Positions 22,701 to 32,293 of a stretch of DNA of 64,000 nucleotides are shown here, in pieces. Both the position numbers and the translations under genes were made by a program. The DNA lies in contig JAKUHH010000389.1 in NCBI GenBank assembly GCA_022701365.1, forward strand, positions 558,001-622,000, written 5' to 3'. Every line of letters starts with the position of its first letter. Within the stretch, counting starts at the first letter, position 1. The DNA is from Mycocentrospora acerina. Lineage: Eukaryota > Ascomycota > Dothideomycetes > Pleosporales. The notes under the pieces were generated by a model that did no database searches, had not been told where the DNA came from, and saw only the letters and a list, made by a program, of their open reading frames with translations.

Positions 22701-23623
22701 AGCGTCTGCAGTGTCTTTCCAAGGCCCATCTCGTCGCCCAGGATGCCAGAGAATCCATTGTTGTAGAGATGGACCAGGTATGACAGCCCAGAAAGCTGGT
22801 AGGGCTTCATGGTCGCTGTAACGCCCTCTGGCTGTGCAGCAAGCTCCTTGTACTTGACAATGGGCTTTGCGTCGTGACGGGCAACGAGCTTGGAGACGTA
22901 GTTTGACGGCGGGAGCAGTGGCAGGAACAGGTCCTTGTTGGCGACGAGGAAGTTGTCAGCCTTGGCCTTTGTCCTGTGGGCAATGTCGCCTCGCAGACGA
23001 GCTCGGGCAGTGTCGAGCCTTTGTAGAGGGGCAGCTTTCTTGGAGGATGCAGGCGGAGTGTCGAGCATGTCGGATTTGAGGATGTTGCTCTTGCGGCTGC
23101 GCGTGCTTCGACGCAGACCCTCGTCGGCCTTTTCCCTTTTGCGGGCCTCCATCTTGAGATCGGTGTAGGCTGCGTGAGTCTGCGTGCGTGCCTTCCAGCC
23201 TCGAGCGCGTACGGGGCGCACCGATCGCGCAAGCTCGTCTTCGCTGGTGTCGTGGGATGCTGGGGAGCTGGACATGTCGACGATGGGGGTGTTGTGCGTG
23301 GATTGAGCAAGCTCGTCGTCGGCGGTGTGAAAGCTGGCGTCGTCGTCGTCATCGTCGGACGGGGTGGGCGAGCGCTCTGCGGCGGCGTAGTTGGGGGGCG
23401 GTTGCTGCCTCAGTTTGCGTTTGCTCTCGACGACGTCAACGACAGCAGGCGGGGCATGTCGCGTGGCGCCTTTGTGGGAAGATTGGCGGCGCAGCTTGGT
23501 GGCCGACTCTGCGGAGCTCTGGGAGCCGAATTGGGCGAGCAGGCCTTGCAGGTGGCCGCCCTTGGGCTTGCGGGGCGGTGTTGCAGGCACAGGCGCAGGG
23601 GCACTGAGGGAGATGCGCGCCAT
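19766..23623 (-). CDS. SNF2-family chromatin-remodelling ATPase with C-terminal PHD finger
   Basis: A single exon encodes 1285 residues. The first 220 residues are disordered, with acidic SDDDDDDASF and STSEDE-like blocks and basic patches (RRSTRSRKSN). The DExx lobe begins about residue 270 (MKPYQLSGLSYLVHLYNNG) with Walker A DEMGLGKT near 297-304 and the DEGH box near 441. The second lobe has VLIFSSFTRTLDCCEDLL, STRAGGLGINL and the arginine-finger motif ARAHRIGQ near 789-796. A PHD-type finger (HCLSCFEGDDAGDMVKCKSC...HHVDC) lies near 1012-1060, followed by a second Cys cluster and a basic tail (KKRSGEDTKSASRMAKKAR). No chromodomain, SANT or SLIDE domain was recognised. The ATG at 23623 is chosen because the upstream frame translates only a minisatellite. 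ISWI-, CHD- or Lsh-like ancestry is unresolved. It is divergent from the Clr2 gene. Confidence 0.9.
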   Translation of the reverse strand: MARISLSAPAPVPATPPRKPKGGHLQGLLAQFGSQSSAESATKLRRQSSHKGATRHAPPAVVDVVESKRKLRQQPPPNYAAAERSPTPSDDDDDDASFHTADDELAQSTHNTPIVDMSSSPASHDTSEDELARSVRPVRARGWKARTQTHAAYTDLKMEARKREKADEGLRRSTRSRKSNILKSDMLDTPPASSKKAAPLQRLDTARARLRGDIAHRTKAKADNFLVANKDLFLPLLPPSNYVSKLVARHDAKPIVKYKELAAQPEGVTATMKPYQLSGLSYLVHLYNNGFSGILGDEMGLGKTLQTLSLFQYLEELDQKNGVDSEELRPYLVVCPLSVLNSWVTEAQRWVPGLRVLRFHGAATERARLKRVAVGIEDLQGNETLQSKNRKASRKAGIKVGKIAKDQGSSSFKIIVTTYDTFQAEQAWFKMSFLWRYIVLDEGHKIKSSVTQISTALRNISSEYRLILTGTPLQNNLAEMWALLAWLYPNVFINTTETIFKESFDLTRGKVNRQTMDDARRLLELIMLRRMKDSPSVNLGLPPKEEVLLYVPLTPMQRFWYTRLLTRVDNNMLNDLFADGKTKEKAALTEDMQEKELIDRMEKLKHKPGTDEWDETANIMRQTIAKEQVGTENKSAWQKLMNLVMQLRKCCSHPYLLPDVAPDPYYLGEHIIRASGKFILLEKLLKHSIFEQGKKVLIFSSFTRTLDCCEDLLSLISNQGERFRHLRLDGSSARARRNLDIRLFNEQGSDYKVMLLSTRAGGLGINLTSAEDVIFLDEDWNPQITLQAEARAHRIGQTKPVTIYKLCTQGTVEEQMMGRIRKKLYLSAKITESMQSVHGDQVAVKSKGRRSLAEDMPHMDTSQLKTLVRRGAQTLSHPEIDVTEMIQWDLETMMANCRDKPADLANSEASHSEKDEEKWLSVMERVECAVFDGKRYQRQLDTKASQAAANILPDTITREDRRKGKNTTVMIDGYAINKESMNCADWEAVPTMAGKDPRLAEPVREGRRQFSHEEHCLSCFEGDDAGDMVKCKSCPRSHHVDCLEPQYKSRVKGFSGFFCSQHACSECNKNTTDAGGLIFRCRWCPRGFCEDCLDWDKTELIGENLPEFELLGEQPTHGGFYIKCPDCIETCEENEEHKEWLHGVEMTYKEQHAVWVQEREEAQRETERRDAAAAKTAENAKLNATLPALIASNGNLPLLVKSTVQRQSFMVIDDDDEDVTSPPALTDTSLPTPALGTSRTSTPMSTESFPPTKTTTTTTKAKKRSGEDTKSASRMAKKARLVAKV

Positions 23624-23689
23624 GGCGGGAATGTTGGACGTTACGGGGTTATTGGGAGCGCGGGGGGGTGGGCATTGGGGGTTGTTGAG

Positions 23690-23960
23690 TGAGGCGCGGT
23701 GCAGTGCAGTGAGTGGTGCAGTGAGTGGTGCAGTGACGTAGTGAGGGCCCAGAGTGAAGACCCAGTGAGGTGCAGTGAGGTGCAGTGAGGTGAGGGTGAG
23801 GTGCAGTGAAGACCCAGTGAGGTGAAGTGAAGACCCAGTGAAGTGCAGCAAGGGTGCAGCAAGGGTCAAGGGAAGGGAGGGCGAGGATGCAGTGAGGTGC
23901 AGTGAAGGGAGGGTGAAGATGCAGCAAGGGTGCAGCGAGGGTGGTGAAGTGAAGAATAGG
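23690..23960 (+). repeat. Purine-rich degenerate minisatellite in the divergent promoter
   Basis: Imperfect repeats of GTGCAGTGAGG and GTGAAGACCCA fill about 260 bases. The plus strand is strongly purine-biased (G and A). The array begins about 70 bases upstream of the SNF2 start codon, so it lies in its leader or core promoter. Confidence 0.8.
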
Positions 23961-24339
23961 TAAAGAACAGGTGAAGAACAGCTCAAGACGGGGAATAGCG
24001 TCGATCAGGGCCTGGCCGTCGATGACAGCAGCAGCAGCGTGCGTGTGTGAGCCATGACGAGGAGTGAAGACGAGAGAAGTGGCGCGCGGGCCCTGACTCT
24101 GCGGGCGTCGCGTGGGCGCGTGGGCGCGTGTGTGTGCCTGTGCCTGTGCGAGCGCGTTGGTTGGCGTGGGCCTGGGTGTGCAGAGCCTTGTCTCCGCAAA
24201 CGCCGGGCCAGCGACGCGTTTGCCTCTTTCTCCGTGCGTCTCTGTCGCTGCTGGCGACCCGCGACCCGCGACCTCGACCTTCGACCTCGACCCGCAACCC
24301 GCGACCAGCAACGGGCGACTGGCGACGTGCTCCCCTCCC

Positions 24340-24434
24340 CACGTGACCTGTCCCTCCCGCCACAACAGCCAGCCAGGGCAACGAGCAACGAGCAGCCAGC
24401 AGCCAGCACCGAGCGACGCGCTCCCCGCCACGTG
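24340..24434 (+). promoter_or_regulatory. Two CACGTGACC E-box elements before clr2
   Basis: CACGTGACCT occurs at 24340 and again at 24429, the second only 31 bases before the ATG at 24465. Both have the same orientation and the same 3-prime ACCT extension. CACGTG is the core bound by bHLH factors such as Cbf1 and Sre-type proteins; the binding factor here is unknown. Confidence 0.45.
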
Positions 24435-24464
24435 ACCTCCTCCCATCACCCCCAGCCAGGCCCA

Positions 24465-26495
24465 ATGCAGCACCAGCCCCTCACGCCCTTCTACCCCCTC
24501 TTCCCCGTCAAGTCGGACGGCCACGATGTCGTCAACCAAAAGGGCCGCGTCGTGCGCAACGGGCCCTCGCAGGAGCAGCTCGACCGCACGCCCAACGAGC
24601 ACGGCCAGTGCGACTTCTACCGCCTGATCGACAAGGACGACCCCAAGCACCTCGACTGGCGCAAGAAGCTGGGCGGCATGCTGCTGCGCGAGGTCGGCGG
24701 CAAGGCCCACGAGGACAAGTGGCAGCAGTGCGTCCTGTGGGACTTCCCCGACAACTACCGCCTGTACGAGCACATCAAGACAAAGGCCGACGGCCAGGCC
24801 AAGCTGGTCAAGAACCACTCGGGCGGCGGCCACGACCGCCAGGACGCCTACCTGTACGGCTACCCCAAGGGCCCGCGCAAGCGCTACCGCAGCCCGGCCG
24901 ACTTCTTCCCCCACCTGCTCTGGCTGTGCACCGACGACACGAGCGACTACCAGAACTGCACCTGCAAGATGTGCTCGCCCGTCCAGCTCGACGTCGAGAA
25001 GCCGCCTGCCGTGGCCAAGCCTGAGCCAGTTGCTGCCGCTGCTGCTGCTTCCACGACCAAGACCGACGGCTTCGCGGCCATTGCCTCACTGCCTGCCACA
25101 CTCACCCGCGCAAACCCTCCCACTCCCACGCCTGCGCCTGCCCTTGCACCCGCCCTTGCACCCGCACCTGCCCATGCACCTGCACCCGCACCTGCGCCCG
25201 CACCCGTCCACGCCCCAGCCCCCATTCCATCCCCCATACCCACACCCACACCCACCCCCGCCACGCCCCACATCCGTCCGCCTGTCGCTCTCCAATCCAC
25301 GCCCCTCCCCCAGCCCCGCTCAGCCGAGCAGCACGTCGACAACCTGTACAGCAAGTTCATCTGCCGCACCGGCGAAGTCGTGTGGTTCTACCGCCCCAAG
25401 ACCTCGGCCTGGGGCTTGGGGCTCGTCGTCCGGCGATGGGCCGCCAAGGACGCTGCCACGGACAAGTCCTACCTGGTCCAGCCCCTGTCGCACCCCTTTG
25501 ACTCGCCCACGCAGGAGCTTGTCACCTCGGACCAGCATCTGAAGCCCTGGCTGGCCTGGTCGGCCCCCTCGGGTACATATGCCTATCTCCAGCAAAACCC
25601 AAACCTCACCTATGCCCAGGTCGACTGGCGAGCTCTGCTGTCGGGCCAGTACGGCCAGGGAATCCCCGACGTCGACGCCAGCATCATGGCTGCCAAAGCC
25701 ATCGACTCCACCTACACTCTCTTCGAGCGCCTCCAGACCACCACCACAAACGGCATGGAAGAGCACCACTACAACGGCATCTACCTCGGCGCCGAGAAGA
25801 TCTGGAAGGGCGAAGCAGTGCGTCTCCGAATAGGCAGCGGCACAGATCTCATGGTCATTGCCGACATCATTGAGCGCATCGTTCCCAGCCTGTCCGGCAA
25901 GCAGCCCACCTCACAAGTCTACGTCATGGGCGACATCTATAGCTTCTCTACTCTCCCAGCCCCTGACCCCACAAACCCTCCAGATCCCCCGCAGGTAAAC
26001 CTAAATATCCCCATCCGCATGCGCGAAGACATGGCCTGGCGCAACCGCTCCCTCGTGCCCCTCACCCGCACTTTTGCATACTGGCGTCTCATCTCTCCAC
26101 TCGCTCGCCTTGGCATTGACGAAATAAAGGGCCGCTGGTACGAGACCAGCATCGTCTTCCAAGACTCCTTCACAAAAGCCATCAAGAACAACGAGGGCGG
26201 CAACGGCATCTGGATGAACTCGCGCGGCGACGCAACAGGTGTAGGCAAGAACGCTGGCATCGCCAAAATCGATCGCGTTGGTGCTTTTGGCAACAGTGTA
26301 CCCAAGGGCTGCCGATTGATCGATGGTCTCGACCCGCCTGCTGAGCAACACACCGAACAACCACAGGAGAGCGAAATGCATGGCCTCGAGTTTTCGGGCA
26401 CGGCGCCGCAGGAGAGCTTTGACCTGGATGATTTTATGCACGTGGAGAGTTTGGCAGACGGAGGCATGGATTTTGGGCAGAATTTTCCCTTTTAA
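24465..26495 (+). CDS. clr2: Clr2-type transcriptional silencing protein
   Basis: A single exon encodes 676 residues. The N-terminal domain (about 1-160) carries the Clr2 signature: TPFYPLFPVKSDG, CDFYRLIDKDD, WRKKLGGMLLREVGGKAH and WDFPDNYRLYEH, then CTCKMCSP. A Pro/Ala linker (about 195-275) built of APAPAP-like repeats joins it to the C-terminal half, where EVVWFYRP begins one conserved block and YNGIYLGAEKIWKGEAVRL with VYVMGDIYSF resembles the BAH-like part. It ends in an acidic DLDDFMHVE tail. In fission yeast Clr2 is a scaffold of the SHREC complex with Clr1, the deacetylase Clr3 and the SNF2 ATPase Mit1, and acts in heterochromatin silencing. The start at 24465 fits the domain edge; the upstream open frame is GC-rich leader. 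It lies head-to-head with a SNF2/PHD ATPase. Confidence 0.85.
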   Translation: MQHQPLTPFYPLFPVKSDGHDVVNQKGRVVRNGPSQEQLDRTPNEHGQCDFYRLIDKDDPKHLDWRKKLGGMLLREVGGKAHEDKWQQCVLWDFPDNYRLYEHIKTKADGQAKLVKNHSGGGHDRQDAYLYGYPKGPRKRYRSPADFFPHLLWLCTDDTSDYQNCTCKMCSPVQLDVEKPPAVAKPEPVAAAAAASTTKTDGFAAIASLPATLTRANPPTPTPAPALAPALAPAPAHAPAPAPAPAPVHAPAPIPSPIPTPTPTPATPHIRPPVALQSTPLPQPRSAEQHVDNLYSKFICRTGEVVWFYRPKTSAWGLGLVVRRWAAKDAATDKSYLVQPLSHPFDSPTQELVTSDQHLKPWLAWSAPSGTYAYLQQNPNLTYAQVDWRALLSGQYGQGIPDVDASIMAAKAIDSTYTLFERLQTTTTNGMEEHHYNGIYLGAEKIWKGEAVRLRIGSGTDLMVIADIIERIVPSLSGKQPTSQVYVMGDIYSFSTLPAPDPTNPPDPPQVNLNIPIRMREDMAWRNRSLVPLTRTFAYWRLISPLARLGIDEIKGRWYETSIVFQDSFTKAIKNNEGGNGIWMNSRGDATGVGKNAGIAKIDRVGAFGNSVPKGCRLIDGLDPPAEQHTEQPQESEMHGLEFSGTAPQESFDLDDFMHVESLADGGMDFGQNFPF

Positions 26496-27143
26496 ATCTC
26501 CTGCTATATCGTTCTTCTTCTTTTTTGATTTTGTTCGCAAGATGACGATGCCTGTCCAGCAATAGAGGATAGATTTACAAAGGAGTATTTAGTCAGCCAG
26601 GTGTAAAGCAAGAGTCTACAAAAAATGGTCAAGTGAAGGATGCATTTCTGGCGTTGGGAAAGGGACGATTTTACTTAAGAAAACATTTCCATTGTGAGCG
26701 TTTAGGGCCAGGCGATGGCATTAGGATGGGTATACCCCAGGCGTTGATTCCATACCAACTACCAATCTTTTCATGTGTTGCGTTATTTGCTCCATCTCTT
26801 TTGTGTCGTCACAACCAGCGTAATGCACATGTGACGGTTTGCGAGCAAAATATTCCATCGCGACTGCCAACGCCATCGTAGATCACTCCCACAGGGACCA
26901 GCCCATCTCATCCATCGCCTTTCATGTCCAGATTCCGTCATGTTACACATCACCCACGTGAACTCTAAAGTTGTTTGGAGAAAACGTAGGATGGACAATT
27001 CCTCTGCTTACAACGGAATCTTACTTCGCTAAAAAATGATACACCCTGGTCTCTTGTCCTAGTCTCCCCTCACGACTACATATACACCACACTTATCCAA
27101 CCGTATGCCTCTCTGATATATAAACACTACAAGATACCCTGCC
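26496..27143. other. Intergenic; TATA element before the monooxygenase gene
   Basis: No gene is visible. A TATATAAA sequence at 27117-27124 lies 20 bases before the ATG at 27144, so either transcription starts very close to the ATG or translation starts further downstream. Confidence 0.45.
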
Positions 27144-28621
27144 ATGTTTCAACAAGAATCAGTCCGCAAAACACTACCCGTTATAATCATCGGTGCAGGC
27201 ATCAGCGGACTGCTTCTTGCACAGCAACTCCGCAAGTCAAACATTCCCTTCCAGATATTCGAACGCGACCACGACTTGAAGACACGAGGACTGGGATGGG
27301 GACTGACTCTGCATTGGTCTCTCCCAGCCCTGCGTGAATGCTTACCCGATGACTTGCTCGCTCGGCTACCCTCAACCTACGTCGACCGCGCTGAGGTGGA
27401 GCGCGGTGCATCGTCTACATTTCCCTTTTTCGACCTCAGCACGGGCAAGCTTGAAAAATCTACTCCAAGGGCCCTTGAAAGTCAGAGAGTCAGAGTGACT
27501 AGAGAGAAGTTAAGGGTGCTGCTTGCAACAGGTATCGATATTCAGGTGCGAACCGAACATAGCAAAGCTTCTTCCTTGAATACATGCTGACCTGTCCAAG
27601 TGGGGGAAAGCATTTCGAGATTTCTCAGAAGACGAGGACGACGACTCGGCCATTGTCACCTTTGAAGATGAATCCACGTGCAAAGGTCGCATAGTCGTCG
27701 GCTGCGATGGCGCCCATTCAAGGGTGCGACGAAAAGTTTTTCCCATCGATTATGCCAACTACCGTATACCAGTAGATCTCGTCGGTTTTACATTGCGAGT
27801 GACTGCAGAGCAAGCAAAACCCATACTTGAACTGGATCCATTTTTTCTACAAGGCACAAACTCCATCAGCGGCATCTTTGTGTACATTAGTTGTGCGTTG
27901 AACAACCTGAGCCATGCTGTACCTTCAAAGCTAACCGTACTGTGCCAGTGTTGGAAGCACCTGGGGAGAGTAAGGATGACGACTGCAAATACCTCTATCA
28001 AGTTTGCATCTCCCGGCTTCTGGAAAAAGAGTCATCCAGCCGCCAGGACACGAAGCAAAACGGTACCGAGGTGGCTTCAACCGATCATAAACGCATAGAG
28101 TCTGTGAAGAAGATGGTTGAAGACTGGGCCGAGCCATTCCGCTCCTTTATACAGCTCGCTCCCGATACAACAAAAATCACACATCTCAGTCTTGACGACT
28201 TTGCGCCACGCAAGGAACTACACTCCTCCGGGCGAGTACTACTGGTTGGAGATGCTTCCCACGCCATGACTATGTGTACGTATTTTACATTCCCTCCCCC
28301 TCCTGCAACATATCAACCGACACAGACCTTCAGACATACACTGACTACAAACTATACACAGACCGAGGGGAAGGGGCCAACCACGCTATTGTCGACATCC
28401 TTGAACTAAGGGAAAAGGTGCTCCCCAAACTAGACTTGGATAGTAAGACACTTCGAGCAAGCATCTTTGAATTTGAAGACAGCATGGCGGAGAGGACACG
28501 ACCAGCGGTTTTGGCCGCAAGGCAGGCGTGTCTTGATGCACACGACTGGAGTCGATTGATGCGAGAACCACCCAGTCCATTGCTCAGCAGAAGGCTGATG
28601 AGGGTGGAGTTTGACGGATGA
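27144..28621 (+). CDS. FAD-dependent monooxygenase (aromatic hydroxylase-like)
   Basis: Four exons, 27144-27545, 27601-27892, 27949-28275 and 28362-28621, encode 426 residues. Introns are 55, 56 and 86 bp, with GTGCGA, GTGCGT and GTACGT donors and CTGAC or CTAAC branch sites. The Rossmann motif GAGISG is at 17-22 with the ribose-binding FERD following. The DG motif GCDGAHSRVR is near 168-177 and the GD motif VGDASHAMTMYRGEGANHA is restored only after removing intron 3. These three motifs define group A flavoprotein hydroxylases, which use NAD(P)H and O2 to hydroxylate aromatic or polyketide substrates. No neighbouring biosynthetic core enzyme is present, so the substrate cannot be inferred. 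No membrane segment is obvious. The exon 2 donor has an alternative at 27890 that would change one or two residues. Confidence 0.85.
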
Positions 28622-29600
28622 TCCCAAGGTGAAGACTAGCCGACGAATCGAAAAAGCGCTAAGAGTGTACTCGTATTGTTTTTTACGTTTTATACCACAA
28701 GTCAAGCCGTGTATGTTGATCTGTTCGTAGTGCTTACCCTCGGCATGTACACGGTCTTGTCCCACCGACGAGCTAATGCGGACACAGAAACGGATACAGA
28801 TACAGACACAGACACAGACGCAAGGCTGAATTATCACGCAACATGTCACGTCAATCGTCAGCCTCATTAACCTTGCAAAACGCTCAGAGTAACATGCATG
28901 CCTAGCTGTGGTGGGGGCTCAGCCAGGTTGCATTGTTGCGTTACTCTATCCGACAGCTACCTATCTTGGACGCAATACAAATTTAGACCGAGTCATTACT
29001 AGCGAATGCTACTGCGGCATGAACCCTTGCAGGCGCACATCACCCCAAGGAAAACTAGGGTACCTAGTGTTGTGGGGGGGATTTTTTCCCCCAAATCTCT
29101 CATCGGATCGTAGGAAGTTCGTAGAAGCCGTTGTTTCTGCCTGACGTGAGACTCTTTTGGTTCCCCACTTGACGTTGTTGTCGTTGATGATCGACACTCT
29201 GCATCTCGCACCACACACCAACACTAACCCCAACTCCATGTAAACAATATAATTCGATCTTCTTTTCTCCTCACCCCCGGAGAAAAAAAAAAGAGTTTCC
29301 ATGCGAGCACAATGTCATGTCCAGAAACACCAGCACGCGCAAGCAGCTAGGCACTCAACTGAGTCCCCAACAGCAAAGGCTGACCGACAAACTTGTACAT
29401 GGTAAACGCAGCATAGGCCTATCTCAACAACCATGACATTTTGACGTGCACACCTCTCCCCTCATATGTTTTTTTTTACACATTCACCTGCTACACAATG
29501 AAATTCCCCTCTCCTATTTTAAAAAAAAAATTAGTGATTCTAAACCACATCGCCCCTTCCATGCTGCAGAACCCAGAAAAGTCCTCCACCCACCTACTTA

Positions 29601-29660
29601 CCTACCTACCTACCTACCTACCTACCTACCTACCTACCTACCTACCTACCTACCTACCTA
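29601..29660 (+). repeat. (CCTA)15 microsatellite
   Basis: Fifteen uninterrupted tetranucleotide copies. Confidence 0.95.
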
Positions 29661-30174
29661 AGAAGGCTCCTTCCCCAACAACACCACATTCCATCTCCCA
29701 CCTAAACCCCCCTGTTCTCAAACCCCCGCCCCACCCAACCACCTTTTCTGCAACCCACCTAGTCCCTACCAAGCACACATACACACACTCTCTCTCTCTC
29801 CTCGGCATCACAAGTCTCCCCCTCCCTCCCTCGGCATCACGAGTCTCTTCCTCCCCCCTCCCCCCTTCGGCGTCTTGGAGGCTACCATCGGCCCTCTCCG
29901 TCCCCACTTGCCCTGTGGGTATATTCGGCTAGGCACTGCGGGATAGGACCAAGGGGCTCGACTAGGGCTGTGCCCGGGTCCTCGGGGGGCGGCATATGGC
30001 GCGGGTTCTAGCGCGTTGCGCCGGGCTCGGCAGGAACGAGTAGAGTGAGTGGGTGGAGAAAGGAGGAGAAAGAAAGAAAGAGAGAGAGAGAGCGAGAGTC
30101 ATGTTTTGTTACGATGGGATAGAGGGGGGGGGTAATGTTAGTTATGTTATTTTACGTTTGTTTTGGATGTGTTT

Positions 30175-30176
<2 letters not shown>

Positions 30177-30230
<54 letters not shown>
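30177..30230 (+). repeat. (TG)27 microsatellite
   Basis: Fifty-four bases of perfect TG dinucleotide, long enough to form Z-DNA in principle. Confidence 0.95.
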
Positions 30231-30232
<2 letters not shown>

Positions 30233-31690
30233 AAAGGCCGATGCGGAGAAAATTGCCCTTGTTGAGGGGAGGTGTCTGGGTGGATTGTATTGGGGGAGGG
30301 AGCTAGGACCGGTCTTTTTCGCCCGCGCAAAGATGCGTGGTGTGGTCGAGGCGCGGGGAGGTCCGAAGATGTGTCGGAGGGTTCTAGTAGGCAGGCGTTT
30401 TTTTTTCTTTGTCTTTTTGCGGTAAAGCGTGTGTGCTTGGTTGGTTGGTTGGCTGCTGGTTGGTTGGTGAATACCTGGGGGGACTTTGTTTGTTTCAAGG
30501 CGGATTGGTTGGGGAGCAAAGTTGGTTGGTCGTCTTTGGTGGTGTGTGGTGATAACTTATCTATTTGTCTATTCGGCAGCGCTGATTCCTAACCTGGGGC
30601 TTCATGTATACAGCAAGCCCGAGCAAGCTGCCCTGATGAACTTGCTATCCATCCATCCATCTAGACTGGCAAACAAGTAATCATCTTCTCGCACGCTGCT
30701 CTCGTCAGCTTCAGACCCGCATGCAATCCATCCTACCGCTGATTCTAGATCCTATTCTGCATCCACCCACGCCCCACCTTCCCCAACACCAAAGAGAGAT
30801 GCAAAGAGGAAAAGATTAAGGGGAGGGGGATTTACCATGCTAAACAAAGAAGAAAAAGAAAAAGACCATCCAGCACACCCCTCCCCCTCTTCGGCAGTTA
30901 CCTCGACCTTATTTTCGTTTTCCTACCGCTAAACAAGCGCGCAGGCTGTCGCCTAGCAGGCATCTCCCTCGTCAAATGCCGCCGCCGCCATCGCCGTGGT
31001 ACCCTTTCCTATCTTGTATGATTCTAGAAGGCAGCAAATTTCGAGAGTGCAACAAAAATGCACTTTTGCTGCCGCTGTGGTCAGAGGGTGGTTCACCGTA
31101 GGACAATATCATCGGCCCGTAGACGTTTCAGGCACACGATGCGCTAGAGTATCGGCCCGTGAAGCTGGCTGTGGGGTGGGGATAGATAGGGAGGATCGGG
31201 GGAATCGGAGGTGTAGGTATTGTTATTAAAGAGAGAAAAAGGTATGGTGTGTGTATAGGCTTGAGAAGTTGGAGGTTGTATACGGCGGTGTACTTGGTAG
31301 AGATGTGCGGAAATCAATATACTTTGATGGTGATTGTGACTGGCTATGTGGTGGGGACTGCGGCGGTCTTGGTCACTTGAAAGGTTTGCTGAACCTAAAA
31401 GAATATCTCAACAACAGCCCGATAATCGTAGGGGCAGTTGCCAGCTTCGCTTTAGTATCATGTCTAATCCCCTCGGCAGCATGGCATGGTTTTTGTGTCT
31501 TGTACAGCGTCTTGGGTCCTAGGCAAAGTATTAGCTCAACTCAGCAGTCCTACAACATCCACACCAACTTACTCCCTCATAACCACCATTATCGTCTTTA
31601 CTCCTGCTTTTCCCTTTCAAGTCATATCGTTTTATTTTTACTCTGCTTCTCCATCTTAATCCAAGAACTCAGCAATTCCACGTCCCCGCC

Positions 31691-32293
31691 TCACCAACCA
31701 AACAGCCCCTTCCCACCTGCTCCGCCCATCCGCCCTCCCCTCTTCGCCTCCTCCACCAACCACCTGCGCAAAAACTCCTTGCTCTTCATATCCTCTGGCC
31801 GCGAAACTTTCGTCTCAAACTGCGCTTCCTGGCGACTAAATGCAAGTAAACTAGGCATACTAGTAATCTGCAACACCAGCACATGTATATTAGCGCATAT
31901 TCCATTCCACTCTGTTCGATTCATCTTCTTCATCTTCTACCACCACCAACACCATTACTCTCCCAATTCAACTCAACTTACCCGGTAAGTAATCGGTAAA
32001 TCCCCAATCAACGTACTATCCATCTCCACCTCCACAAACCCCACACCCCCTTCCTCCTCCCCTACCTTCTCCTCCTCGATTAGTGCGCGCACAAGCGGCG
32101 ACACAACTTGGCAGGTTGCACACCATCGGGCAGTCCAGAGGGTGATTAGCGCGCGATTGTCGGCGGCATTGAGGAGTGTGAGGGTGTGCAGATCGGTGGG
32201 GGTGCGGATTGGATCGAAGAGGCGGTTTTTGTGTGAGCGCGTGGAGGAGGGGAAGAGGGAGAGGGCGCGCTTGGTGACGAGGGATCGGAGCAT
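31691..32293 (-). CDS. Thioredoxin-fold protein, probably mitochondrial
   Basis: Two exons, 32293-31982 and 31867-31691, give 162 residues. The 114 bp intron has GTAAGT and GCAG and joins LPITYR to ITSMPSLLAF in phase 0. The N-terminus (MLRSLVTKRALSLFPSSTRS) is basic, hydroxylated and free of acidic residues, which suggests mitochondrial import. The active site is WCATC at 57-61, with a VSPLVRALIEEE helix and the cis-proline P109 in SMPSLLAF. The active-site dipeptide AT differs from the GP of classical thioredoxin. The C-terminus ends in a Gly-rich KRGGRMGGAGGKG tail. Thiol-disulfide exchange is the family role; the substrate is unknown. ATG 32293 was chosen because it starts the targeting-like sequence, while the longer upstream frame is Pro/Thr-rich leader. 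Confidence 0.8.

Larger units (their letters stand above)
28622..31690. other. 3 kb microsatellite-rich desert
   Basis: Contains GATACAGACACAG repeats at about 28785-28820, long A and T runs, CCTA and TG arrays (listed), CCTCCC-rich blocks and GGTTGGTT repeats near 30437-30470. Frames here read through simple sequence. No gene, tRNA or transposon end was recognised. Confidence 0.6.

Noticed and set aside
23624..23986. N-terminal extension of the SNF2 frame (121 extra codons)
   Set aside because: It translates only the degenerate GTGCAGTGAGG minisatellite, giving LHLTAPH-like repeats; the domain-bearing protein has a good ATG at 23623.
24054..24464. N-terminal extension of the Clr2 frame
   Set aside because: Arg/Cys-rich translation of GC-rich leader DNA; the Clr2 family begins with the PFYPLF region, just after the ATG at 24465.
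23649..24914. 421-codon antisense frame across the divergent promoter
   Set aside because: Overlaps the clr2 coding start and the minisatellite on the opposite strand; composition is that of an antisense shadow.
29601..29660. Possible telomere-like repeat
   Set aside because: The unit is CCTA, not the fungal telomeric CCCTAA, and it is internal.
29441..29932. 163-codon frame with PTYLPTYL repeats
   Set aside because: Translation of the CCTA microsatellite and CCTCCC tracts.
31251..31988. 245-codon plus-strand frame
   Set aside because: Its second half is antisense to the thioredoxin-like second exon and intron; the first half has no domain.
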